Origin: Dromiciops gliroides
Taxonomy: Eukaryota; Chordata; Mammalia; Microbiotheria; Microbiotheriidae
Assembly: GCF_019393635.1 (NCBI RefSeq)
Contig: NC_057864.1
Span: 443,618,822-443,682,821, forward strand
Direction of reading: 5' to 3'
DNA length: 64,000 bases
The notes under the pieces are model-generated. The model saw nothing but the letters and a program-made list of their open reading frames with translations. It made no database searches and was not told the origin of the DNA. Shown here piece after piece: positions 32,824 to 44,504 of the stretch (positions are counted from its first letter, which is position 1; each line of letters starts with the position of its first letter). The position numbers and the translations under genes are program-made.

Positions 32824-33600
32824 GCTATTAAGCTTTGAACCAGCTTTTGCACTCTCATCTTTCACCCTCATCAAGAGGCTTCTTAATGTCTCTTCACTTT
32901 CTGCCATCAGAGTGGTATCATCTGCATATCTGGAGATTGTTGATATTTCTCCCAGCAACTTTAATTCCAGATTTTGATTCATCTAGTCTGGAATTTTACA
33001 TGATGTATCTTGCATATAAGTTAAATTAATAAGGTGACAATACACAGTCTTGTCATATTCCTTTTCCGATCTTAAATTAATTAGTTGTTCCATGTTGAGT
33101 TCTAACTATTGGTTCTTGGCCTGCACACAGGTTCTTCAGGAGACAAGTAAGATGATCTGATATTCCCATCTCCTTGAGAATTTGTCATATTTTGTTGTAA
33201 TACACAATCAAAGGCTTTAGTGTAATTAGTGAAGCAGAATTAGATTTTTTCTGGAATTCCCTTGCTTTCTCCATAATGCACCAAATGTTGTCAATTTGGT
33301 CTCTAGTTCCTCTGTCTCATCAAAAGCCAGTCTGCTCTTCTGATAATTCTTGGTTCACTTATTGCTGAAGCTTAGCTTGCAGAATCTTAAGCATAACTTT
33401 GCTGGCATGTGTGAAATGAGCATAATTGTTTGGTGATTTGAACATTGCTTGGCATTTCCCTTCTTTAGGACTGGGATGTAAAAGGATCTTTTCTGATCCA
33501 GTAGCCACTGTTGAGTTTTCCAAATTTGTTGCCATATTGAGTGCAGCACTTTAAGAACATCATCTTTTAGGGTTTTAAATAGTTCAACTGAAATTTACTG

Positions 33601-33775
33601 GAGTACACTGGTCTACATACTATTCTTCAAACATGACACCTCATCTCCTACTTTCATGCATTTGTATTGGCTCTCCCTCATGCCAGCTCCCCATACTAGT
33701 GACTTTCCTGTGAGATTACATCCCATCTACTTTATCTTGTATCACCGAATTATTTACATGTTGTTTCCCACTAGA
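33601..33775 (+). repeat. L2 3' UTR fragment
   Basis: AACATGACACCTCATCTCC, TTGTATTGGCTCTCCCTCAT and TTGTTTCCCACTAGAATTG follow the L2 3' UTR order. Confidence 0.65.
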
Positions 33776-33850
33776 ATTGTTGATTAACAATCAAATCTTG
33801 GAGTGACCCTGCTGATATAGTACTTTGTAAGGTTTAAAAGGAAAGTTGTT

Positions 33851-33922
33851 GGGATTTGGGGGTGGAGCCAAGATGTCTGAGGAAAGGCAGTGACCTTTCA
33901 GAGCTCCCCACACAATCATGCC
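33851..33922 (+). mobile_element. 72-bp insertion consisting of an L1 5' end
   Basis: GGTGGAGCCAAGATGTCTGA, GGAAAGGCAGTGACC and GAGCTCCCCACAC match the first 60 bases of the L1 at 9745. A perfect 15-bp duplication AAAAGGAAAGTTGTT (33836-33850, 33923-33937) flanks it. There is no ORF, 3' UTR or tail. Confidence 0.85.
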
Positions 33923-33937
33923 AAAAGGAAAGTTGTT

Positions 33938-34953
33938 CCCAAGAATCCTGTGAAGTAAGTAGTTTATACATCAATAGTTTGCAGTACTATGAGTATTCAT
34001 TCCCTCAATGATACACATTCCTGTCTTGCTGTAGTTTAGCCCTCCAGAGCCCAAGAGTTGGCCTCCTCAGCAGCAGAGATTTCAGGCATGTACCACCAAA
34101 CCCAGCCCCAGCAGTTTATAAAAGGCTTCTCCTTTCTTCCTATTCAACTCTGGACCCAACTCATCATCCATCTGCAGCCTCTGTCCCAGATATATGAACC
34201 AATGGATATGAGGCTCCACAAATCCAGGGCTTTTTGCACTACATCATATTTCTTTTCCATAATAATGAAGAGAATTTAAAATATTGTACAAGTATGGGAA
34301 TTTTCAAAAATAAGATGTCAGAGTCCACTTATTTTTAACTGTACAAATTAGTTTAACAGCACAAACATAAAAGTCTTAATAAATAGCAGCTGGATATTCT
34401 TGGGAAATTGTAATGTTTTTTTATTTAGGAGATCAGTACTTCACAGGTGGGTTTATTAGCCTGGAGAAACTATATCAAAATCCACAATTTCCTGATCTTT
34501 CTTTTCCATCTAAGTTGCACTTCTTTCTTTGAGTTGGAACAGGCTTAGGGTTATAAATTCGATTCAGTTCCACAAATAGGCTTAGATATTGGGAGAAATT
34601 CTCTTCCAGTGAGGACACCCAGGAATAAAATAACACTAGAAAGACTAAAAATACAAGAAATATTTAACAAATGTTTTTCAAATTTATTTTACATCTGACA
34701 TTCCTTTAGGTGTATGTACAAGCTAGTGTGGGGTGGGGAGAATACTAAGAGGAGATAGGACAATGAGTGAGAGACTTTCTGGCATTTCCTTTGATGGACT
34801 TAATTCTACTTCTCCACTTTTATGGGGGTCCATGACACATAGTAGATGCTTAATATTTGCTGATTTTTGTGCTCCTATAACTGCTTATAGATTCTCGGGG
34901 AAAGAGAATATCCCTCAGAAAAAATGCTTAGTGCTATTCTCTGCTATTCCATC
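33938..34953. other. Unassigned DNA
   Basis: No repeat or gene identified with confidence. Short ORFs here have no recognisable domain. Confidence 0.4.
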
Positions 34954-34961
34954 CTCTAGGA

Positions 34962-35150
34962 GAAGGGTTCTTAACCTGAGGTTTGCAAATTTGTTTTAAA
35001 AAACATTTTGATGACTGTATTTCAACATAGTTGATTTCCTTTTAAATCCTATGTATTTTATGAATTTAAAAATAGTATTCTGAGGAGTTCCCCCAGGTTT
35101 CATCAATTGACAAAAGGGGTACATGGCAAAAGAAGAGCTATGAACCAATG
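34962..35150. mobile_element. Small non-autonomous hAT-type DNA transposon
   Basis: Starts GAAGGGTTCTTAACCTG and ends with a decayed inverted copy (GAGCTATGAACCAATG). The flanks CTCTAGGA (34954-34961) and TTCTAGGA (35151-35158) form an 8-bp duplication with one mismatch, the length hAT elements make. Confidence 0.65.
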
Positions 35151-35535
35151 TTCTAGGAGAAGAGAGGAGATACTACCCAGAAAGAGACTCCTTGGAGATC
35201 GGTATCTTTAAGTCTTGCCCATGACTTCTTTTCTAGTCTGGTTATGTTCTGAAATTTCCATGCCTGTATCTCTGTTCCTTTAAGGTCTGGAAGCAGCATC
35301 ATGCCTTCTATAGTCCAGGTTTTAGACCAGACCTGTTGACTAGTACAGGTGTCTCTCCATGTCAAGGAACAAGTCAATTTTGAATCAAGGAAGCCCAACT
35401 CTAATAACAATAAAAACTTACCTCCTGAATCTGGTTGATGCATTGATGATCACTTTCTGACTGAAATTGGATCTGGAATGAATGAATTATTATTATCCCC
35501 GTTCCAAATTGCTAGAAGGTAACTTGCAGTCAATT

Positions 35536-36000
35536 AAATCAGTCTAGCAACATACATTCATTAAGAACTTATTGGGTGGCAACCACTGTGCTGGACTCTC
35601 AGGATGTACTGTAGATACAAAGAATGAAACAATTGCTACTTTTAGGGGATTTACATTCAAGATGGCATGTACATCTATAAGAATATAGAGAATGCATATC
35701 AAGCGAATAAACACAGAATAAAGTCAAGGTAATTTTAGGGTATGGGACTAATAGCTGAGAAGAGGGGATAAGGAAAGATTTTGTTTTTAAAATGGTAGTT
35801 CACCTGAATATTGAAGGAATAGAGAGAGATTCTATGAGGCAGAAAGAAGGCAGGAAAGAAATAGTCAGTGCAAAGTGTCTAGAGAGAGGAGATGAAATAC
35901 CATGTTACAAGATCAGATGAATGCTAGTGTGGCTGGATTGTAGAGTGTAGGAAAGGAATAATTGTATGATAAAGGAAGGGTAGTCAGTTCTAATTATGAT
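35536..36000 (+). repeat. Ancient interspersed repeat, family not settled
   Basis: ACATTCATTAAGAACTTATT, GTGCTGGACTCTCAGG, TACAAAGAATGAAAC and AGGCAGAAAGAAGGCAGG follow a pattern also seen at 50.3-50.5, 51.4-51.6, 54.9-55.3 and 63.4-63.6 kb. The 377 bp before it (35159-35535) and about 600 bp after it are unassigned. Confidence 0.5.
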
Positions 36001-36616
36001 ATTGCCAAGGAGGGCTAAGTAGGCAGGTTCTTAATACTACAGAAGATTCAAAATTGAGTGAGACATAGTCCTTGCCCTCATACAGCTTGCTACTTAGTCA
36101 TGAGGTTGATAAACTCAGTGTGAAGGGTCTAAAATGAAGAAAAGCTCTTCCAGGCTCTGCAGTACAAAGGATTTGTGACTCGTCTTTGCTACACATGTAA
36201 TTTATACTTGTGACTCATTGTCATTATGGTCTATGTTTATTTGTTGAAGAATGAGTCACAGATTGATGATGATAATGTTTTGTAGCTACTGTTTATACAA
36301 CATTATTTTACTAGAGTCTTTTCTATGAGCTAATTGAGTCTACTGGATGATTTTTAATGGGAAGTACACTGGTGGGGACTCATGAGTTACAGTTGTCAGA
36401 GTATAGCCTAACAGTGTTATTCCTAGAAATCAGAGGCAGTACCTTGCCCTCTGGGAATGCAATACACAAGAATTAGTTCAAGTTAGGGTTGTAGCCCAGG
36501 TGACATATTATGGTTACACTATTTACCTCTTGAGGATATTTTGGGTAAAACTTTAAAAATTTTAATGGGCTATATAAATTTGAGTTATTCTTACTATTCT
36601 CTTAGTGTAGTGAGGA

Positions 36617-37146
36617 TTTACAGGATAATACAGTGGCTCCCAAATGCCTCTAGAATAACCAAACTCCTTAACGTGTCATTTTTTTTTTGCCCTCCACAAT
36701 CTGACTCCCACATATCTATCCAGTTTGATTTCATACTACTCCCCTTCACAAACTTTATGTTCCAGCCAAACTGGAATACTAGCTGTTCCCTGAATTATTC
36801 CTCCATCTTCTGCCTACATTCATTCTCACAAGTTGTCCCCATGCCCAGAATATACTCCCTAAGGCCTCATTTCTCTCAATCCTTGTATCTCTTCAAGGCT
36901 CAACTCAGGTGCCAACTCCTCCAACTCTTCCATACAACTTTCCCTGACCACCTTAGTTGTCAATGTTCCCACTCTTCTCAATTTTTTTTGTATTATACTT
37001 ATTTGTCTGTGGGCTGCATCCCTCAGTTGAATGCAATCTCTTTGAGGTCAGGAACTAATTAGGGTTTTTTTCTTGTATCCCCAGTGCCTAGCACAGTGAC
37101 TGGCACATAGTAGGTACTTAATATGTATTTGTTGAATTTAATTGAA
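36617..37146 (+). mobile_element. L2 LINE 3' UTR
   Basis: CCACAATCTGACTCCC, TTCCAGCCAAACTGG, CTTCAAGGCTCAACTCAGG, then AGTGCCTAGCACAGTGACTG and a TTTGTTGAAT end. This is one of the best preserved L2 tails in the window. Confidence 0.9.
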
Positions 37147-37209
37147 TTACTTTGAGAGCTGGAAGAAGACCTTATAGTTGAGTATAGAAGAAAGAGTCCA
37201 TACAATCTG

Positions 37210-37430
37210 TACTAGTGAAGGGCTGGCTTCTGATTCAGGAACACCTGGCTTCAAGTCTTGCCTTTGATACATACCAGGTGTGTGACCTTGGGAAAGTTAT
37301 TGAATCTCTCAGTGTCCCAGTCAATTTTAAGTCTGCAAACTACAGAACTTATATTGATCTGAATTGGTGGAATTTGTCACTGAAGGCCACAAAACCACAA
37401 AACCAATGAAATCATAGATCCAGTCATAAA
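37210..37430 (+). repeat. CORE-SINE with a distinct 3' tail
   Basis: CTTCTGATTCAGGAACACC, CAGGTGTGTGACCTTGGG and CTCTCAGTGTCCCAGTC. The tail runs through TCTGCAAACTACAGAAC to ACCAATGAAATCATAGATCC. Confidence 0.75.
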
Positions 37431-38659
37431 AAATTAGAGGTATAACATGGAATTCTTCTACCTGGGAATATTTCAATAGAGGAGACAGCCTGGGGAAAAA
37501 GGATGTCTAACTGTGGGTTCAATTATGCTAGGAGAAGGAGGTGACTTTCTCCCAGAGAATTTGGCCCACATCTTTGGGAGGCATTGGAGGGAAGATGGGC
37601 CCTAGAAAAGGGTTGCTGAGGGATGTTTGTGCTGTATAGAGTCATTATGTGAGGTGTGGTAACAGTTTTTGATGCAGAGAAATACAGTCTCCTTGCCCCA
37701 ATCCAGGGATACAACCTTCTATATGTTAGTACTCTAAGCCACAGACCAGGTACTTAGTGAGAGTCATATCTCTAATCACTGTCATAGTGTAAAATTCTAC
37801 AGTTGAAAGGAAAGGCATTTCCTTGAGGAATTTCTAGGCATGCCTATAGTCAGAATAAGAATCGGCATCCTGACTTCTATTAGTGGGAAAATTCCAAATA
37901 AGCAAAACTTTCATTGAAGCAGTAAGCAAATATTGACTTTTATCTGCAATTCAAGTGGGACATTTCCCAAAAATTATAATCACAACAATCTCCATAAATA
38001 TGTCAAGTTTGACTCCTTTCTTCATGGCACATACAGCATGGGTCTGAATCTGTCCACAAAATGTGTTTAACTTAGCTGAACTGGAGAACTAATTGGTACC
38101 ATTGAACAGTTCATGAGCCTGAACCTTGATTGGTTGGAAACAGACTTTACTGCAGTGAAATTTTGCCTGTTGGCTCAGAAAGAGCTGGTTTCTGGAGTCT
38201 CTCTGCTGTCAAATCGTTGAAAGGCCATTTGCTTTTGGAATTCATTGTCCTGAAATGCAACTAAAGTGATCTCCTTCCCCCTTCTCCTCCTCCCCTTTTC
38301 TCTCTCCTCTCAGTATTAGACTCACAGTAAACAAGACTGCTGGCCAAATGCCTCACAAAAACAGAGCAGCAAATATTGGTGAGTTCCTTGTTCATTTTGG
38401 ATGTTAAGAAATCTTAGTTTAAGGTAGGGCCAGGCTTATGAACTTTGCATTTCCTCTCCCTTTCTTTCTTGGGAAAGCTATAAAAAGCAATTTTAGGGTT
38501 CAGCGGGTAGTGGTACAAGGTTGTGAATTGATGAAATGGTAGATACCATTGTTGTTCATTCTGTGGCAATGATAGGGCTTAGGTGGCAGGAACCATGGAC
38601 TCAATGTTCTCATCTGTAAAATGGGAGGAGGGAACTGAGAAAAAAACAAGACAAACTTA
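37431..38659. other. Repeat-poor block containing an exon-like segment
   Basis: About 1.2 kb lacking recognisable mobile elements until a MIR tail at about 38600-38640 (CATCTGTAAAATGGGAGGAG). The stretch near 37.9-38.4 kb looks like unique, possibly conserved sequence. Confidence 0.4.
38314..38378 (+). other. Candidate exon, 65 bp
   Basis: A pyrimidine tract of about 40 bases ends TCTCTCCTCTCAG at 38313, a strong acceptor. The donor ATTG|GTGAGT begins at 38379. One frame is open throughout and reads IRLTVNKTAGQMPHKNRAAN, with an internal ATG. I recognise no protein, and single exon-like segments arise by chance at this scale. Confidence 0.25.
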
Positions 38660-38862
38660 ACCCAAACTAATACTTCCTAACTATTAAACTTCTCCAAAAG
38701 TGGAATGGGCTACCTCGGAAGATAGTAAGTTCCCTTTCATTGAAGGTCTTCAATCAAATGCCAGATGGCCACTTGGCAAGTGGCCATAAGAAGTATTGAT
38801 TCAGGCATGAGTTGGGCTAGGTAGTCATAGAAGTTCCTTTCTACTAAGATTCTGTGAGTCTT
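38660..38862 (+). repeat. L3/CR1 LINE 3' end
   Basis: AAAAGTGGAATGGGCTACCT, AAGGTCTTCAATCAAATGCC, GCCACTTGGCAAGTGGCC and AGTTGGGCTAGGTAGTC, ending AAGATTCTGTGAG, is the sense CR1-clade 3' end. Confidence 0.85.
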
Positions 38863-39084
38863 AGACTAGACAATCTCTAGAGTCCCCTCTGACTCTCAGT
38901 CCCTATGAGATGAGTGGAAATGAAAGTGCAGTGGTATCACAGAAATAGAAAAAAACAGTTGCAAAGAAAAAATGAAGGGAGAGGCTATGCTATGTCACAA
39001 AGAGAGCTCTGCCTGGAAGAGAGTAGAAGAAGAAGTTTAGGGCAGAAAATAAGATGGATTACTTGCTGGTAGAAGCAATAGAAG

Positions 39085-39225
39085 AAGGGCAGCTAGGTGG
39101 CACAGTGGATAAAGCCTTGGATTCAGGAGGATCTGAGTTCAAATCTGACCTCAGACACTTGACATTTACTAGCTGTGTGACCCTAGGCAAGTCACTTAAC
39201 CCTCATTGTCCCATCAAAAAAAAAA
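39085..39225 (+). mobile_element. MAR1/WSINE1-type SINE
   Basis: Near-complete copy missing about 10 bases after GGATAAAGC. Perfect 14-bp target duplication AGAAGCAATAGAAG (39071-39084, 39226-39239). Confidence 0.97.
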
Positions 39226-39245
39226 AAGAAGCAATAGAAGATCCC

Positions 39246-39362
39246 AGGACAGCTACAGTAAAACAAGTAAGGAAAGGAAAACAAGGAAAAAAGGAAGGAA
39301 GGAAGAAACAAAGAAACAGAGAAACAAAGAGAAAGAAAGAAGGAAATAAGAAAAAAAGTAAA
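39246..39362. repeat. Polypurine low-complexity tract
   Basis: Mixed GGAA, GAAA and GAAG units, nearly free of pyrimidines on the plus strand, directly before an antisense L1 3' end. Confidence 0.85.
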
Positions 39363-39364
39363 AA

Positions 39365-39625
39365 ATACTATGTTTTAGTCTGTATTCAGACAATATCAGC
39401 TCTTTCTCTTGAGGTGGATAGCATGTTTCATTATGAATCCTTTGGGATTTTGTTGGAATCATTGTATTTCTGACAAGAGCCAAGTCATGCACAGTTCTTC
39501 ATCATACAACATTGCTGTCACTGTGTACAACATTCTCCTGGTTCTGTTCACTTCACATTGCATCAGTTCATGTAAATCTTTGCAGATGTTTTTGAAATTA
39601 TCCTTTGCAGCATTTATTCATAGAT
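39365..39625 (-). mobile_element. L1 3' end, antisense
   Basis: CTTTGGGATTTTGTTGGAAT, CTCCTGGTTCTGTTCACTTC and CATCAGTTCATGTAAATC match the other antisense L1 ends. The polypurine tract before it may be part of its 3' UTR. Confidence 0.88.
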
Positions 39626-40480
39626 GCCTGAACTCATTTGTTAGATATGGAGGCCAATTTTCCTTCTACTATTAATGTTTTATCTATTAATTTATCTGCT
39701 TATGTTCAATGTCAGTAATTTCAGTCTCTCCTCTACCCCTCCCCCAACTTATTTCATCCTATTGCTTGTTTTCTGACTCCCTTTTGATGCTGGTTTTCCT
39801 GGAGGTTGGATCTCAAAGCATTTCAGCCTCTTTTCACACTGGGCAATTCAAAGTTTACCAACTTAGGTCTCTGACCCAAGTAACTTTTGGGGGGACAGAA
39901 CTGGACCCAGTCAGATATTGGACTCTTTTCCTCTGGCTTAGTGCAGTAGTTCATGGCCCTATAACTCCCCCCCCACCCCCACACACACAGAGCTTCTAAT
40001 AGTATCCTGTCCCATTCCCTCTCTTCCTAAGTTCTATGCTCTGACAATTCAGAACACTGTTACTCTGTTGTTATTGCAGCTAGGGGGTTACTTCTTTCTG
40101 TCATTTGGAGATCTTGCATTTGAGGCTCTGGAAAGAGGGAGGTAGGCTAGGGTAGAAAGTTGAGCTCTATTTCAAGTCCAGGCATATGCTTTGCCCCCTT
40201 CCCTCTGTTCTTCCACTCTTCTGTAGAAATCTTTGGCAGCACTGGTACCAAGAAAAGGGCCCTGAAGTAATGGAAGCATGAGTTGCCTTGGATTCATAAG
40301 TTCCCTTCCTGTGTGTTTCCCTACCAATTTACTCTGCTTGTGTTCACTCTGCATTAATGTTGCATGCATTTGTGGAAGTGTATGCCCTGGGTTTTTGTGG
40401 GGGAATGCTCTGCACTTGCTGTTCTTAGTATGCCATCTTAGTTAATACCTTTGCTTTGAGTTAAATATGTTCATTTTCTT
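39626..40480. other. Unassigned DNA
   Basis: No gene. The first 60 bp may be further L1. A C/A-rich low-complexity run lies at 39967-39990. Confidence 0.4.
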
Positions 40481-41659
40481 ACTATAAAAGGTGAGCTCAC
40501 CAGTGGGAGCTTCACAGACCCACAGATTACCTTGAAATCTAAAAGTAGTCATCCCCCAGGGGATGCAAACTGCAAACCTGTGAATGCCAAATTAGGGATT
40601 GGAGAAAGCCAAGAGTGAGTCTTTTACTTATTTTTGGTGGAGGGCATGAGCTAAAATAAGCATGAAAATCCTCTCAAATGTACCTGAGCTTTTCATTAGG
40701 AGGTTTTCCAATGAAAGGTTTATATGCAAAAATCCAAATTTACAAGACATTGATAAGAAAAGGAGCCATTGAAGGATTCTGTGAAATAGTGAGCTCCCCT
40801 AATGCACTGGAAATGTGATTTTATTTGCAAACATTCAATTTACACATGGTGTTTGGGGAACACATACTGTGCTAAATATGGAACCACTATAAAGCATTTC
40901 CTTTCAGATCATTCCTTTTGGATGAGTATAACTCCTTTGCAAAGTCCCATACGTTATTTTGGGGACCATGAGCTGAGTAAGGTAGGGCTTTTCATTTTTA
41001 GGAAATTTCTGCTTCCAACTTGCCATTTGAGGATTAAATAGCCACCTGTTTACTAAGCAATGTACACGTCATGTGGTCCAGAGAAATAAATCAGGGTTAT
41101 TCCTTGGCAGGAATTTGCTCATTCATCCGTTATCTCACTCTTGGCTTGGTCTCAGGGCTGTTGTTTCTGAAGTCTCAGATCATAGCTTTTCTATGCTTCA
41201 CTAAGTCAGCAAGACTTCTTGAACACTGACATGTTCCCACATTCCCTATCAAAGCTTTTCAATTTGCTTCTTGTCCCAAAGCTTTTTCTTAAGTTCTTCT
41301 CCCCTCCATTTCTTTTTATCTCCCACTTTGCCACCTCTTAAGCACAGGTGCATACCAGATTTAAAATAGTGAATCATACTTTTGAATCTGTAAGTTGCTT
41401 TGAACAGATAGTATCTGCTCTAGCAGTTAACTCAACCAGTTATGGTCATAGAAAAGTGAAGACTGTTCAGTTTTATTTCCACTGAAATCTCTCTTTATCT
41501 TGGGGTCCATTTGAAGGATAATGGTCCCATAAAGCCTCAGATGCATTACCATGGACTGAATTTTTCCCAGATGGTCTAGAATCCCCAGTATGGGAATACA
41601 AGAGATCACACAATAAGCTGGAATGTAGCAGGTGTCATGTTTCCTTCCTTTTCTACTAT
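40481..41659. other. Repeat-poor block
   Basis: About 1.2 kb with no recognisable mobile element and no convincing ORF. Its texture resembles conserved non-coding DNA. Confidence 0.4.
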
Positions 41660-42198
41660 ATTGCAAAATTCTTTTGTCTATCTTCTAATTTCTTTATTTT
41701 ACTCACCATTCATATTTATCTATTATCCACTTACATATGTCTTTATAAGTATCTATCTATATGTATACATTTATTTTATTGACTTATTTCTTTATCTATA
41801 TATTCATTTATTTCTTCTTCTATCATCCACTAATATATTTATTCCTTTACCTATTTATCTACTTACATATTTATCCATTTGTTTATCTATTTACTTATAT
41901 TTACTTATTAGTTTATTTGTTCATCTAGATTGTTCATTTACTTTCATATTTATTTGTTCCTCTACCTATTTATCTACTTATATATTTTTATAATATATGT
42001 TTTATTTATTATTTAAATAATATGACATAACATTCATAACAATTTATAATCAATATCAATTTATTGTTAACATATTGTTAACAAATATAATAAATAATCA
42101 TTGATGTAATGTTTTGTATATTTGTTATCATATTTATTTATCTATATATTAATTTATCTCTCTATCTAATGTCATCTATCATTTATCTATCTATCATC

Positions 42199-42248
<50 letters not shown>
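41660..42248. repeat. Long degenerate TATC/TATT tetranucleotide array
   Basis: About 590 bp dominated by TTTA, TATC and related steps. A pure TATC run occupies about 42199-42247. It creates spurious membrane-protein-like ORFs. Confidence 0.9.
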
Positions 42249-42409
42249 ATCTGTCTGTTATATTGGATGCCTTGACAGCTTCTCATGTGACTATATCTGC
42301 TTTTTTCCCTACCATCTCTCATCATCCCAAAGAGGGCATTTTTGATATTGTCTCCAGGGTGGGTGCTGGTTCCTAGGTGCCATATGCCTCTTTACCTTTC
42401 TCTATTCTT

Positions 42410-42555
42410 TTTTTTTTTCAGAGAGGCAATTGGGGTTAAGTGACTTGCCCAGGGTCACACAGCTAGTAAGTGTCAAGGCTCTGAGTCCGGATTTGAACTC
42501 AGGTCCTCCTGAATCCAGGGCCAGTGTTCTATCCACTGCGCCACCAGCTGCCCCC
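42410..42555 (-). mobile_element. MAR1/WSINE1-type SINE
   Basis: Complete antisense copy. Perfect 16-bp target duplication ACCTTTCTCTATTCTT (42394-42409, 42556-42571). Confidence 0.97.
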
Positions 42556-42609
42556 ACCTTTCTCTATTCTTGTCTGAGAAATGGCAGCAGAAACACTTCT
42601 GGCCAAGTG

Positions 42610-43095
42610 TTAGAGTGGTATAGAAGGAACATTGGGAGTCAAGACACCTGGGTCTTAATCCTGATTCTGCCTCTGAATCCTTCTGTGACTTTAAGCAAGT
42701 AACTTACTCACTTTGAGGGGCCTTTTGAAGCATCCAGTCCAACCCCCCTCCATTTGGAGATGAGGAAACTAGAAAAAGTTAAATGACTTGTCCAAGGCAA
42801 CACAGGTAGGTCACAGGATCGTAGCTGTTTCACTGAAAGGAATCTATGAGGTCATCTGGTCCAACCCCTTTGTTTTAATGAGAAGGGAACTGGGACCTAG
42901 AAGATAAATAACTTGACTTAGGGCATACAGATAGTGACACGAAGCACTGTGTCACCAACTTGTCAGGGTTTTTGTGAGACTTGAATGAGATAATGGATAT
43001 GAGAATCTTTGAAAAGTACACAGATATAAAACATTATCACTATGCAAGTATAATACTATATAAGCACCATCCAAATATGATGCATTATCCTGATG
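42610..43095 (+). repeat. MIR CORE-SINE split by antisense CORE-SINE sequence
   Basis: The sense MIR head and CORE are at 42610-42718 (GTGGTATAGAAGGAACATTG) and its tail at about 42950-43095 (GTCAGGGTTTTTGTGAGACT). Between them are antisense CORE-SINE pieces (CATCCAGTCCAACCCCCC; CATCTGGTCCAACCCC). Confidence 0.65.
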
Positions 43096-43099
43096 ATGA

Positions 43100-43510
43100 T
43101 AATGTCCTAACAATTAGAAACATCTCAGAGTGGGATAAGTGACCTCCCAGAGGTGGTGAGTTTCTTGTCACTGGATACCTTCAAACAGAGTCCATCCATC
43201 TTGACAGATACACCATAGTGGTGATTTTCATTCAGGTAAATGTTAGACTTGATGGCTTCTGAGGTCCTTTTCAAATCAGAGGTTCTATGATTTGCTGAAG
43301 TTATAGAGACTTGGGTTCTATGTAAGAAAAACTACCCAATGATTAGTTATCCAGTAGAGCGATGCATTGTCTCAACAACTACTGACTTCTTCCTTTCAGG
43401 AAAAGACTGGATCACTACTTGTCATTTATGTTGTTAGGAGATTCTTATTAAGGTTTGGGGTGGATGAGATGACCTCTAAGGTTCCTTCCAGCTCTGAGAA
43501 GCTGCAATGA
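43100..43510 (+). repeat. Two L3/CR1 3'-end pieces
   Basis: CCTCCCAGAGGTGGTGAG to GGTTCTATGATT (43140-43292), and GGAAAAGACTGGATCAC to AGGTTCCTTCCAGCTC (43398-43500). They may be one element with an insertion. The 360 bp after it are unassigned. Confidence 0.7.
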
Positions 43511-43869
43511 TTCTTTTTTTTCCTTCTCATTTAATATTAGTACCGCCTATTCAATGAGGTTTGATTTAAGCCATGCCCAGGAATGTATGGAAGTCCTATC
43601 TCAGTAATTATATGTTGAGCAGAACATCCAAGAAATTGAGCAGAGGACCACCACTCCAGCAGGGAAGGAATCAGAATATGGCAAAGATAGATATTTAACA
43701 AATACATGAAAAAACATGAAGAATAAATGACACAGAATGCTTCAAAGTTGACAAAGCATTTCACATATATTATGTCATTTGGATAAAGACCTCGATGTGA
43801 CCTTGTTCATACTATTGAGGTCATTGACATGGCCTACCCTGCCTTTAATGTCTATCTTAAGTTTCTTTG

Positions 43870-44250
43870 ATAGGGGTATAATGTGCTTTGATTTGGAGTC
43901 AGATGACTTGGGTTTAAGTGCTGCCCCTTACACTTTGCTCCCTGTGTGACCTTGGGCACATCACTTAACCTCCATAAGCTAGTGCTATCTCATCTGTAAA
44001 ATGAGAGGATGGGGCAGCTAGGTGGCACAGTGGATAGAGCACCGGCCCTGGATTCAGGAGGACCTGAGTTCAAGTTCAACCTCAGACACTTGACACTTAC
44101 TAGCTGTGTGACCCTGGGCAAGTCACTTAACCCCAATTGCCTCACCAAAAAATTAAAAAAAATTTTTTTTAATTTAAAGAAAATGAGAGGACTGGACTAC
44201 ATGGCTTCTGAGGTGCCTTCTAGCTCTAGTTCTCTAGTTCTATGATTACT
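43870..44250 (+). repeat. MIR CORE-SINE interrupted by a SINE
   Basis: Head and CORE at 43870-44009 (TTGATTTGGAGTCAGATGAC, CTGTGTGACCTTGGGCAC). The tail is at 44181-44250 (ACTGGACTACATGGCTTCTG). Confidence 0.85.
44010..44180 (+). mobile_element. MAR1/WSINE1-type SINE
   Basis: Complete copy inside a MIR. Target duplication AAATGAGAGGA (43999-44009, 44181-44191). Confidence 0.97.
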
Positions 44251-44504
44251 GAAGGTTATAGGAAAAGCTAGAAGACTTCTTGTCTTGCAGGTTGCCTGAG
44301 CATGCCTCTATGACTCCTGTATAGCCCAACAGGGAAAATGTTCAATAATCTTCATGAAGAAAAAAAGAGAAGTATTGCTTTGGCCATTGGTTTGGAGGGT
44401 GGGAGTAATGGGCATGCGGTCAGTGCAGTATCCAATTAGACAACACAAGCATATGACCCCAGAAGACAGCTGTTAGATCTGTCAAGAATCTCCTTTCTCC
44501 ATTC

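Larger units (their letters stand above)
31795..33600 (-). mobile_element. BovB/RTE-type LINE, RT domain to 3' end
   Basis: Minus-strand translation gives LHSIWQQIWKTQQWLLDQKR, PVLKKGNAKQCSNHQTIMLI (33400-33549), ISRYADDTTLMAESEETLRS with the RT catalytic YADD (32880-32945), and FPVAMYDRERWTIR (about 32190). IGKDLMLGKIEGKRKRGEQR (about 31960-32000) and a 3' terminal region follow. These match the BovB/RTE protein motif by motif. It is 5'-truncated and broken by many stops and shifts. Two SINEs lie inside it, and the 76 bp between them is inverted relative to the rest. Confidence 0.92.

Noticed and set aside
35153-35443. 96-codon minus-strand ORF followed by a GTAAGT-like donor
   Set aside because: No acceptor, domain or recognisable protein; it looks like a chance frame.
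39709-39999. 96-codon ORF in DNA between repeats
   Set aside because: Low-complexity proline/histidine tail from a C/A run, and no domain; treated as chance.
41637-41993. 118-codon hydrophobic ORF resembling a membrane protein
   Set aside because: It is a translation of the degenerate TATC/TATT array; the aliphatic and tyrosine-rich content follows from the repeat.
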